Origin: Plasmodium brasilianum
Taxonomy: Eukaryota; Apicomplexa; Aconoidasida; Haemosporida; Plasmodiidae
Direction: 5' to 3'
Assembly (NCBI RefSeq): GCF_023973825.1
Contig: NC_090125.1
Span: 566,501 to 630,500 of the forward strand
Length of the DNA: 64,000 nt
The position numbers and the translations under genes are program-made. Every line of letters starts with the position of its first letter. Position 1 is the stretch's first letter. Under the pieces are notes generated by a model. The model did not search any database. It worked only from the letters and a program-made list of their open reading frames with translations, and had not been told where the DNA came from. Of the stretch, positions 38,908 through 48,988 are shown one piece after another.

Positions 38908-40926
38908 GGTATAACATACAAAAACAAAGCGCTTTTTTTAACGTAATAACGAATTTGTGCATATCTATCTATCTATATATAGATAGAAAGATATGTACGT
39001 AGGTTCACATACATATTTATGAAAAGGATGGAGCACACTTTTTTTTATGACATGCAGGATCCTTTGTGTACAGTAATACTCTACCATGATTCTTTTTTTT
39101 TTTTTAAATTACATTTCGTTCGTAAACTTATTGCATGCATTAGTGTATTTGCACATTCATGTATATAATTATACTCAGATATACCTTTCATATATAAAAC
39201 TTTAATTTGCCTATTTTTGAGGATACCATTTTTTAATATTTTCAATATAGGGTTATATGCATAAATTTACGTTCAGATATACATGCAAGTACATATGCCC
39301 ATACAATACCTATTCGTATACGCATGTATAATATATTTCTTTCTAATTGGGTAAAAAAATTAATTTCACTGTTAATGTGTACCACATATAAATATATATA
39401 TATATTCATACATAATTACATACAAATAAATATATATAATTTCATTCTTATTTTAAAAAAAGGTAAAAACTTACATACTTTTTTAAAAAGAATAATGTGA
39501 AAAAACCCTCTTTTATATTCTCGCATTTCAAAAAGGCTATACCTTCAACCTCTTTTGGGATATACCTTAATGACTTATGAAACTAATGAGCAGCCAAAAT
39601 GATACAGCCATCAATTTTTTTTTTTAATATCACGGCCTTCTGTGAAAGTAAAGCTAACGGAACATCAACTTTAAAAAAATATACAACTTACAGCAACGTG
39701 CATTACGTGTAGGTATATACATATACACATCTATATATAGATATATGCATATATGTATACATATAAACACAAGAATATATATATATATATGTAACCCTTT
39801 AACCGTAATAGTGTTGCTTGGGCATTTTCTCTTTTTTAACATTCCAACATTTCGACATTCCAAGAATTAATTAAAAATTATTAATTTATCCCTTTACTTA
39901 TCATACAACTTATAAGAATTCTTTATTTTTTAATTTTACATAAATTACGCAAAAAAAATAAACTTCTCCTTTGAAGATTTACTTTTTTATTTTATTAGAA
40001 AGTTCCGATCGGAGTATTGAGTATCATTTGATTAATAACTTGATGAAAATTTAATTCTATTATATGTATAATATATACTTGAAATTATATAATTATACAT
40101 AAACATGTACATATACATGTAGATAGTACATTCATGCATTTTACATATGAGAAAGCGTAAGAACATATTACTTTTTTACATAAAGTAAAAAAACAAAAAT
40201 TGCAAATAAAATGAAACAAAAATTAATTAACATATACATGCGGAAAAGAATAAATTGGAATATTACAAAATTGTATGTTGAGATTATATCACAAGAAAAG
40301 AAAAGCAAATAAAAAGAAAAAAAAAAAAAAAAAATATTTTAGTATTTCTTAAAAACAAATTATATTATACTGTATTATTATATTTTACTTGAAGCACGGA
40401 TGATCCTCCTTCACTAGTGGGCGGAAGAATTTATTGCTAACGGTGATTTCTTAACGTATAATATATTTTGTATTATTTATATAAGCTCACATTTATTTTT
40501 CAGTATCATAGAGTTTACTTTTTTAATTTTTTTTTATAGCTTTTACAATTTTTTTGTATTAACTTTTTTTAAAATATTTGTACAACTGGCTTCCTTTTTT
40601 CTGTAATACTTAAATTGGAACAAAATTTTTAAAAGTAGTTTTACGTTTTATGCCAAAAAAAAAAAATAAAATATACAGATATATGCAAATATATAGAAGC
40701 ACATACAAATATATTCACATATATAGAAGCGCATACAAATATATGCACATATATAGCACATACGAATATAAGCAAATATATACATATATATATATATCCA
40801 TCTATACATTTACAAATATATATTTATATATCTCTGCGTGCATATATATATATATATAAGCGTATGTATGTAACAATACGCGTATATTTTTGCGTATGTA
40901 CAATCTTCTTTTCGAACTGAGTGAAA
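38908..40926. other. Intergenic region upstream of NT1 (contains a weak minus-strand gene candidate)
   Basis: Apart from the candidate at 39104-39825, no coding exon seen. A GC-richer island lies at about 40388-40450. CATA-rich sequence at 40670-40860 precedes the NT1 start. Confidence 0.6.
39104..39825 (-). CDS. Candidate small spliced gene, about 69 residues
   Basis: Minus-strand exons 39804-39825, 39634-39668, 39479-39582, 39185-39210 and 39104-39126, phases consistent. The core exon 39479-39582 is coding-like (SLRYIPKEVEGIAFLKCENI) and ends at a canonical GTATGT. The second exon reads VDVPLALLSQKA. Two introns are only 51 and 58 bases, and an in-frame TAG separates exons 2 and 3 if no intron is allowed. 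So either the introns are unusually short or this is a decayed gene. No family recognised. Confidence 0.35.
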
Positions 40927-42177
40927 ATGAGTACTAGCAAACAAGCGTCGAAAGCTCTTGTAGATATTGAGAAGAAAGGGGGAGATAGCAAGTGTGATGA
41001 CAAACAAGGGTCAAAATTAAATAAGAGAGAACAAATTATTTTACCATTAACTTTTATTTTAATTGGTCTGAGTTCGTTAAATGTGTGGAATACAGCCTTA
41101 GGATTAAATATTAATTTTAAATATAACACATATCAAATAACCGGTTTAGTATGTTCTTCTATAATAGCTCTTTTTATTAACATACCGAAAATATTATTAC
41201 CATATATTTTAGGAATGCTAGCAATATTATGTGGAGGCTTTCAAATATCGCATCGATTTTTTGAATATAAAGAATTTGACACGTATTGTTTAGTGGCTTT
41301 TATAGTAATAGGAATAATGGCAGGATTTGCACAAACAATTGCTTTTAGTATTGGAACAACTATGGAAGAAAATATGGGGGGCTATATGTCTGCAGGAATC
41401 GGTATATCGGGAGTTTTTATCTTCGTTATAAATATATTGCTTGATCTTATTGTTTCAGATACAAAAATACATGATATAAATGCAGCAAAGTTATTATATC
41501 TATATATTATATGTGAAGTATGTTTAGTACTTGCAATTATTTTTTGTGTATGTAATTTAGAATTATCATCAACATCAACTAAAAAAGAGGAGGAAAAAAA
41601 TGATGAACCAGGGTTATCATACATGGAATTAATTAAAGATAGTTATAAAGCAATTTTGGCTATGTTTTTAGTAAATTGGTTATCTCTACAATTATTTCCA
41701 GGAGTTGGGCATAAAAAATGGCAACAGCGTCATAAAATTACAGATTATTATGTAACTATCATTGTTGGTATGTTTCAAGTTTTTGATTTTGTAAGTAGGT
41801 ATCCACCTAATTTAAGTCATATTAAGATTTTTAAATTTTTTACTTTTTCTTTAAATAAATTATTAATAGCAAATGTTATTCGTATGCTTTTTATTCCATG
41901 GTTTGTTTTAAACGCAGCTGTGTCTAAACCATTTTTTGAAAGCATCATTCAACAGTGTATTTGTATGGCTTTACTTGCTTATACTAATGGATGGTTTAAC
42001 ACAATTCCATTTATAGTCTTTGTTCAAGAATTAAAAAAAGCAAAAAAAAAGAAAGACATTGAAACAATATCTACCTTCATGGTTATTGCTATGTTTGTTG
42101 GTTTGTTTATGGGTATATGGACGACTTATATTTATAACCTATTTCCACTTGTGCCAGAGAGTAAAGCAGAACTGTGA
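40927..42177 (+). CDS. NT1: Nucleoside transporter 1 (equilibrative nucleoside transporter family)
   Basis: Single exon, 416 residues, ATG at 40927. About 11 hydrophobic spans follow a 35-residue polar N-terminus. ENT-family features are visible: SLNVWNTALGLNINF in the first span region, a glycine-rich middle segment (MGGYMSAGIGISGVFIF), a charged cytoplasmic loop after span six (KKEEEKNDEPG), and FNTIPFIVF near the end. NT1 is the parasite plasma-membrane importer of host purines and is central because Plasmodium cannot make purines de novo. Length and loop position match the family. The following poly-purine region is not part of the gene. Confidence 0.95.
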   Translation: MSTSKQASKALVDIEKKGGDSKCDDKQGSKLNKREQIILPLTFILIGLSSLNVWNTALGLNINFKYNTYQITGLVCSSIIALFINIPKILLPYILGMLAILCGGFQISHRFFEYKEFDTYCLVAFIVIGIMAGFAQTIAFSIGTTMEENMGGYMSAGIGISGVFIFVINILLDLIVSDTKIHDINAAKLLYLYIICEVCLVLAIIFCVCNLELSSTSTKKEEEKNDEPGLSYMELIKDSYKAILAMFLVNWLSLQLFPGVGHKKWQQRHKITDYYVTIIVGMFQVFDFVSRYPPNLSHIKIFKFFTFSLNKLLIANVIRMLFIPWFVLNAAVSKPFFESIIQQCICMALLAYTNGWFNTIPFIVFVQELKKAKKKKDIETISTFMVIAMFVGLFMGIWTTYIYNLFPLVPESKAEL

Positions 42178-42329
42178 ACACATGTTAGAAGGAGGAGGAA
42201 GAGGAATGATTTTGGACAATTACTATAAGGCGCAAATGTACAGAGCCGCAGATAAGCTTCTACAACGGGGAGAAAGGCGCAAAAAACTGGACAAGTATAA
42301 GTAGCTGCAGTTGTAAGGACAACAAAGCG

Positions 42330-42650
42330 AAACGAAGAATATAAAGTAAAGCAAAGCAGAATAAAGGGAAGTAAAACAAAATAAAGAGAAGTAAAGCGGA
42401 ATAATGAGAAGTAAAGCGTAGTAAAGCAAAATAAAGAGAAGTAAAGCGGAATAATGAGAAGTAAAGCGTAGTAAAGCAAAATAAAGAGAAGTAAAGCGGA
42501 ATAATGAGAAGTAAAGCGTAGTAAAGCAGAATAAAGAGAAGTAAAGCGGAATAATGAGAAGTAAAGCGTAGTAAAGCAAAATAAAGAGAAATAAAACAAA
42601 ATAAAGAAAAGTAAAGCAAAGCAAAATAAAACAAAGTAAAACCAAGTAAA
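42330..42650. repeat. 50-base minisatellite downstream of NT1
   Basis: About 4.5 near-identical copies of a 50-base unit beginning GTAAAGCAAAATAAAGAGAA, with degenerate flanking copies. Open in three minus-strand frames, giving artificial Phe/Leu/Tyr-rich readings. It lies about 150 bases past the NT1 stop. Confidence 0.95.
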
Positions 42651-42689
42651 AAATAATATTAAAACAATTTATTTTTTATTCCATTCTTT

Positions 42690-42775
42690 TGTGCGGAATA
42701 TTGTCTGAGACTAAGTAGGTCTACCGGACAAACGCCGCGGTTGAAGAGAGAAAATTAAGTGACGATGGGCACCTG
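42690..42775. other. GC-richer island, possible structured RNA
   Basis: Around 42695-42770 the sequence is near 50% GC (for example AGGTCTACCGGACAAACG and CGCCGCGG), far above the surrounding DNA, and not open in any frame for long. In AT-rich Plasmodium genomes such islands often mark non-coding RNAs. I could not assign a class or draw a convincing fold. Confidence 0.3.
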
Positions 42776-43412
42776 CATATATACTTATATATGTATGCAC
42801 GTATGTACCTCTGTATGTGTGTATGCTTATGCATAAGCATCCACTTTATACTGCATCACCCCAGTTTGTAATTTTTTTTTTTTTTTATTACAATTTTCTC
42901 ACCGTTGAAACTAACGTGTTTTTTTACCCATCATCTTTAATTATTATTGTTTTATGAAAAACTTTTATGTCCTTTCATTAATTTTTATTTTTATCTTATA
43001 ATAAATCTTTTTCTTTTAGATTCATTTCCTTTTGCCATTAATTGCTATTACACAATAATGCTCCATATGTAAAGAGGAAATAATGTTTACCATAATCCTC
43101 TAATTCCGTATGTGTTTAAAAAATAAAATAATTGCTTCGTAAACCATTAATTAATTACGTACATATAGCAGATATTAATTAGAATACATGAGCATACAAA
43201 ATACCGTTACATTATTTATATATACGTTCATTTCACGTAAAAATATGCACATCTTTTTGAATACAATCATATGAACTAATTATCAGTTTCGAACTTTAAT
43301 AACTTTTTTAATTTTACTTCTGATATTGTAAAGATAACCCAACACAGTGTAAGAGACTTTTAAACTGATATTTCTACAATATTATCCTGAATTTGTAATT
43401 AGTTTTTGTTTC

Positions 43413-43478
<66 letters not shown>

Positions 43479-44462
43479 CAGTAAATAATGTTGTTTAATG
43501 TTTACATTTTGGAAAAGTTATGATCATATAACACGACCGTGCGATATAGATGCATCCGTCCCATATAGCATAAAAATTTGTTATTAATTAAATTGAGAAA
43601 TTAAAAATATGCACCTACACTTATTTCTGTTTTGGTCTCTAATGAAAAGGGTGAAACTTTAAAAACAAAGTAAAAAAAAATAAAGTAGTAGAAATAGTCA
43701 TCCTCGTACAGCAGCAATAGGGATCGTAAGAAAACACCTTGTTAATAGATATATTACACCATCAAAAATAATTATATATATATACTACGTAACATGGAAA
43801 TAACACAACAATGGGTATAAAATCATTTGATTTGACAGAAAAAAAGGTTTACAAAAAGAATTAGCAGTGTATATTTGTAAAGCATATTAACAAGGCACAT
43901 TAACAAGGAAAATTAACAAGGAAAATTAACAAAGCAAATTAACAAGGAAAATTAACAAGGAAAATTAACAAAGCAAATTAACAAGGAAAATTAACAAGGA
44001 AAATTAACAAAGCAAATTAACAAGGAAAATTAACAAGGAAAATTAACAAAGCAAATTAACAAGGAAAATTAACAAGGAAAATTAACAAAGCAAATTAACA
44101 AGGAAAATTAACAAAGCAAATTAACAAGGAAAACTAACAAAGCAAATTATCACACACATTTACCAAAAGCACTGACGAAACCCAACTTCATCACACACTT
44201 AAAAATAAAAAAAAAATATATAAAAAAACTCAAACAAATAACGCCTTTTTCAAAGTAGTGAAAATCATGTAGAGATAAAGACAATCATAAGGAAGGGAAT
44301 ACACTTTTTCCAAAATAAAAATCACTTTTATTTTCTCTTTCATGAAATAAAATTTAGCATTTTTGATAGAACATTTAAAGCATAAAAAAAAAAAAAAAAT
44401 ATAGAATAAACGCATTATTAATGAAATAACAATTTTCTTGTGTTATGTTAAAAAACAAAGTA
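42776..44462. other. Intergenic region downstream of NT1 and topoisomerase III
   Basis: No coding exon seen. It contains a poly-A run of about 50 bases (43417-43464, then more A) and a 13-base array at 43880-44145. Confidence 0.7.
43880..44145. repeat. 13-base tandem repeat (AAGGAAAATTAAC / AAAGCAAATTAAC)
   Basis: About 20 copies of a 13-base unit. Two variants alternate in the order GGAAA, GGAAA, AGCAA, giving a 39-base higher-order period. Confidence 0.95.
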
Positions 44463-46471
44463 CTAACATGTAACTGCTGTGCTATTTAAATAAAAACGTA
44501 TGTTTTGGTCTAACAGGTCTATTCTGTTATATATCTCTTGGTAAATATATTTCATTATATCAATGTAATTCCTTATAATTTCATTTTTCTCTTTTACTCC
44601 CGAAGCAACGAGAGACATATCCTTTTCCATTTTTGCTCTTAAGGATGGCTCTGTTAAATCTACCCCGATGTCTTTAAATTTTTTATAGGATAATATTAAT
44701 GCGATGCCTAAATTTGTTGGTATAAACAAATTTTTTGAATTTTTAATTACATAATTTCTCTTTTGTATATTCTCTATATGTTCATGCATCGTTGCATCTG
44801 TCCCAATACCAAATTTATCCATTAAGGATAGTAAATTATATTCAGATAAGTACTTTGGTGGTTGTGTTATTCCCTCTTCTATTAGGAGACTGTATGGATA
44901 GAACTGATCATTGACTTGAAATGATGGTATAATTTTATCATTCCATTTTTCATATATATAAACTTCTAAATAATTTTTTTTTACTATTTTTAATCCTTTA
45001 CAAAAGAATTGTTCTTCCCCTATATTTGCTATAACCTTACTATTGTATCCTATTGCATCATCACTACAAACAGCTAAAAAGTGTCTACAGATGAATTCAT
45101 ATAATTTCCATTCTTTTTCATCTATTTTTTCTGATTTGTTCATATTTTTTACGGGATGTATAGGAGGATGTGCCTTATCATTTAGTTTCCCTTTTCTTGG
45201 TTGTTTAAAATTATTATTTTGACTTAACTTAGCGGCATAGGAACCAAAAATATTATTCTTTTTCATTTCTAAGACTATTTTATGTAAATTCATACTATCT
45301 ATAAAATAATTTGTTTCTGTTCTAGGATAACTAATATATCCTTTATTGTATAACTTCTCTGCTATGCTCATACACTCTTTAGAAGAGATATGAAAAAATT
45401 TGGAAACGAGTTTAGTCATCTGCAATGTGTTTAACGGTAATGGTTTATATTTCTTAGTATCATTTTCATAAATATTAGTAATTCTACATAGAGGATTTTC
45501 TAATAACTTTTCATAAATAAGAACTACACCTAGATGATCAAACATTTTCAATCTTGACCAAGTAAAATCTACTACATTAGTGGAACTACTACCACCAGTG
45601 TTAGTTTTCTTTTTTCTTTTCTTTTTTTTTTTTTTTTTGTCTCATTCTTTTTCATTCTTGCACTATATATTTCTTTATTCTCATCAGTAGTTGTATCACT
45701 GTCCTCTTCACTATGAATAGTGCTGCTCCCATCCATATCACACAAAAACTGCATTTTAATATACCAGTAATATTCACATTTAAAATGTTTTATATCTAAA
45801 TATCTGTTTACAACAAATCCTAAGGTAGGGAACTGGCAAGGCCCATAACTAATAATATTTGTTTCAGATTTTACTAAATTTATATACCTAATAGTCATAA
45901 ATCTAGTAAAAATAGAACCCATTCTTAAATCGATTTCTCTTCTTACATCTACACTGTATGCTAAATTTCTATCTGGATATTTCAAATTATTAATAGCATG
46001 GATTATATCTTTTTCAGTAACAGCTGAGAACTGAGCTCTTTGAATTTTCAATTTCTTATTTGTTACATAACATGTATTTATTACCTCAAAACAAATATGT
46101 TCTCCTTCTCTATCACAGTCTAGCCACAATATTAACATGTTACAATCCTTTGAGTATTTTTTCAAGTTATTTTCAATTGTCTTTTTATCCTTTTCAATGT
46201 ATATAGTAATTTTCGCATCAAATAATTCTTGAGGATCTGTGTTATTCCAATTCTTATATCTGTCATCAAATTTTTGTTCCGTCAAATGCCCTGTTACTGA
46301 TGTTACATACATATACCAAGTATCATTTTTTATTTTATACTCAAATGTAAAAACAGGATTATATTTGCTATAACTTTTTTTTTTGTTTTGTTTGCCTTTA
46401 CTAAGGATGTCTGCTATTGCTGATGCAACGGATGGTTTCTCAGCTACGTTTAACACTTTTATACGCGCCAT
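44463..46471 (-). CDS. TOP3: DNA topoisomerase III (type IA), frame broken once at a poly-A run
   Basis: Relaxes and decatenates DNA by single-strand passage; usually partners a RecQ helicase. Codons start at 46471 (ARIKVLNVAEKPSVASA, the TOPRIM start). The TOPRIM acidic motif appears as WLDCDREGEH and the catalytic tyrosine sits in GYISYPRTETN. The 5' part (46471 to about 45625) and 3' part (about 45620 to 44463) lie in different frames, separated by a run of 17 A (minus strand) at about 45622-45638. One extra A joins them through NTGGSSSTNVVDFTWSRL, giving about 669 residues. The core is complete through the C-terminal gate domain; no zinc-finger tail is seen. Conserved sequence on both sides argues that the gene is intact and the break is technical. 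Confidence 0.93.
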
Positions 46472-46482
46472 GAGGAGCGGTT

Positions 46483-46521
<39 letters not shown>

Positions 46522-46851
46522 TCAACAAGTAAACTTATTTATAAAGACAATTGTAAAAGGCTCCCCTGCTTTACATGTGTACCTATGTGTTTACTTAAAA
46601 GCCCGTACATACCACACAAATAGCACATATACTTTTGGAAGCATAATAAACGATATAACTTTCACCATAATTCGCTTAAGAAACTCTATAAAACATGTAT
46701 TTTACCCTTAAGCACTGTTAAAAAAAAAAAAAAAAGAAAAAAAAAAATATGTATAATTAAATAAAAAATGAATGACCAGTTTTTCTATATGGATTTTGTC
46801 AGATTGACGCATAGTTAACTAGCTATTTTACATCAGTTATATGCTGCTTCG

Positions 46852-46882
<31 letters not shown>

Positions 46883-47500
46883 TTAAAGCAAAATCAACTA
46901 CTAAAAAATTTTAATTTTCTTTTATAAGGAATGTGTGGTGATCTGTTAAAATTTTTTTTTAACATCAAGAAAGATTAAGAAACTAATACAATGAAAAATT
47001 TTCCTGTTAGTCTCTTTTTGAAGTTTGAGCAACATGAACGCTCCAAATAAAAAAACGAAGTTTTATAAAATAAATTAAATTGAATAGAGTAAAATGAATA
47101 GAATAAAGAAAATTTAGTTCATCAGCATATGTTAAAATACATAAATTAAATTGCATAAATTAAACTGCATAAATTAAACATCATAAATTAAACTGCATAA
47201 ATTAAACTGAATATGAATAAATTGAACTGAATATGAATAAATTGATCTGAATTAATTAATTTAAATAAAATGAATAAAAATAATTTTACATCAAAATGGA
47301 AAAATAAAAATAAAAAGTTCCCCTATTTTAACAACACACACTTCCAAAACCTTTTGCTTTTTTTTATTAGTACCTGTACACACATGTATTCAAATGCAAG
47401 TACGTAAAAAGAGGCAGGTGAATATACTTTTCTCATGAATAGAACACAACTGTATATGAAAGTTACCATGGTTGGAAAGACTACACAAAGAGTAATACAT
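46472..47500. other. Intergenic region upstream of topoisomerase III
   Basis: Poly-T directly before the start codon, poly-A runs at about 46718-46748 and 46856-46878, and a degenerate AAATTAAACTGCAT-type repeat at about 47140-47260. No coding exon found. Confidence 0.65.
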
Positions 47501-47781
47501 TTAGCATAATGCAATATCGACGTGGCCCCATTTTAAATTTGAGTTCTTCCAAAAGGTGTAGTGTTCGTATATACAATGTCTTTGTGTGCATACACATATT
47601 TAGAATTATATATCTATTTTATGCACATTAAAACACAATGAACACGTTTTCCCATTGTTTTTAAAGCAAAATATTTCACATAAGATTATGGGGGAAAAAA
47701 ATTTACCTCATATTAATGCTCTTGCAAAAAAATGTTAAAATTTAGTTTTAGAGGGATACAAATTTTAACTGCATTTAAAAA

Positions 47782-47815
<34 letters not shown>

Positions 47816-47997
47816 TATATGTACATATTTATAGGGTGTAAAAAATCAGAATGAATTTGGTAATGTAAAACGGCGATGCTACATATAAGATACTTTAAAT
47901 TATGGGCACGCTGGAAGTGTTCATATTTTCTCTTTTCAGATAGAGAGTGAAATAGTTCATGTTGAGGAAAAATTGGTAAACTTTTTTTTTTTTCCAT
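47501..47997 (-). CDS. Candidate small two-exon gene, 60 residues
   Basis: Exon 1 is 47894-47997 (ATG; donor AA|GTATCT) and exon 2 is 47501-47579 (acceptor CACAAAG), phase 2, stop TAA. The protein contains FPQHELFHSLSEKRKYEHFQ and, from exon 2, EHYTFWKNSNLKWGHVDIAL. Composition is unusually rich in His, Trp and Phe for this genome, which argues against chance. No family recognised. A read-through of exon 1 would run into (AT)n and poly-T and is rejected. Confidence 0.45.
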
Positions 47998-48988
47998 TTT
48001 TAAACATAAAAACTCTTAAAAGGTGTGTAGCAGTTCTACGAATAAACAAAAAGTATCTCACTATAATTTTTCAAAACATGTTAAAAACGATGAAGCCATG
48101 AACATATAACACGGAACCATCATATATATTCGTTAATCTTAATAATTCATTTTAATCGAAATTATATTCACGTATCATAAATCTTTCTCATCATTTTTTT
48201 TTCATAAAAGGGGAAACTATTAAATACACAAATGTGTGCATTAGTGTATTGATAATTTTATACATATAAGGATTCATGAATGTGTATATATAAACACACA
48301 TCTACGCTAATAAAAAAAAAAAAAAAAAAAAAAAAACTATGAACAAGTGCAGGTATATAAAACCTGAATGTTTTCAAATTTCATTATCGTACTATAATAA
48401 GCAAAATAACATAAAATGACAAAGAGGGGAGGCGTAATACGAAATGTATACTACATAATTTTATTTTTAAAGTCTAAACCAAATAAAGGAACGCACTGAA
48501 CAACTTTTAAGTTATTCTTACATATTACAAAATTTACATATGCTATATTTATATACGCTTATGTTAATATTGTTATATACAAGGAAAAGCTAACATGTAA
48601 TGCGAAAACTGTTGAGCCGATAGTATCATGAAGCATAAAAAAAGCAAAACGACCAAATATTTAAGTAAATGTATTCCCTCTTTCTAATTTAAAAAGAAAA
48701 TTTTTGCTTGAGTACAAAGCATTTTTAAAATATTCTTTTAAGCGTTTATTTATGTATCCTTTTTTTTATATATCTATATATTAATTTATCTATTTATTTA
48801 TTCTTTTATATATATGTTTATTTATCTCTTTATCTGTTTATTTATATATTTATGTATCTATTTATTTATCTGCTCATTCATTTATTCATTTTTTTATATC
48901 TCTTGTGTGGGCGAAGGCAGAAGGGAACGACTTAATTTAAGAAAAACTATTAAGTAACTATTTCTTTCTTTAATAGTTTGCTAAAGCA
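47998..48988. other. Intergenic region upstream of the WDR92-like gene
   Basis: Contains poly-A at about 48311-48336 and a TTTATTTATCTAT-type array at 48780-48900. A TTTAATAG just before the WDR92-like start could be read as an acceptor, but homology places the start at 48989. Confidence 0.65.

Noticed and set aside
42132..42645. Three overlapping minus-strand Phe/Leu/Tyr-rich frames
   Set aside because: They cover the 50-base minisatellite and the tail of NT1 in the wrong strand.
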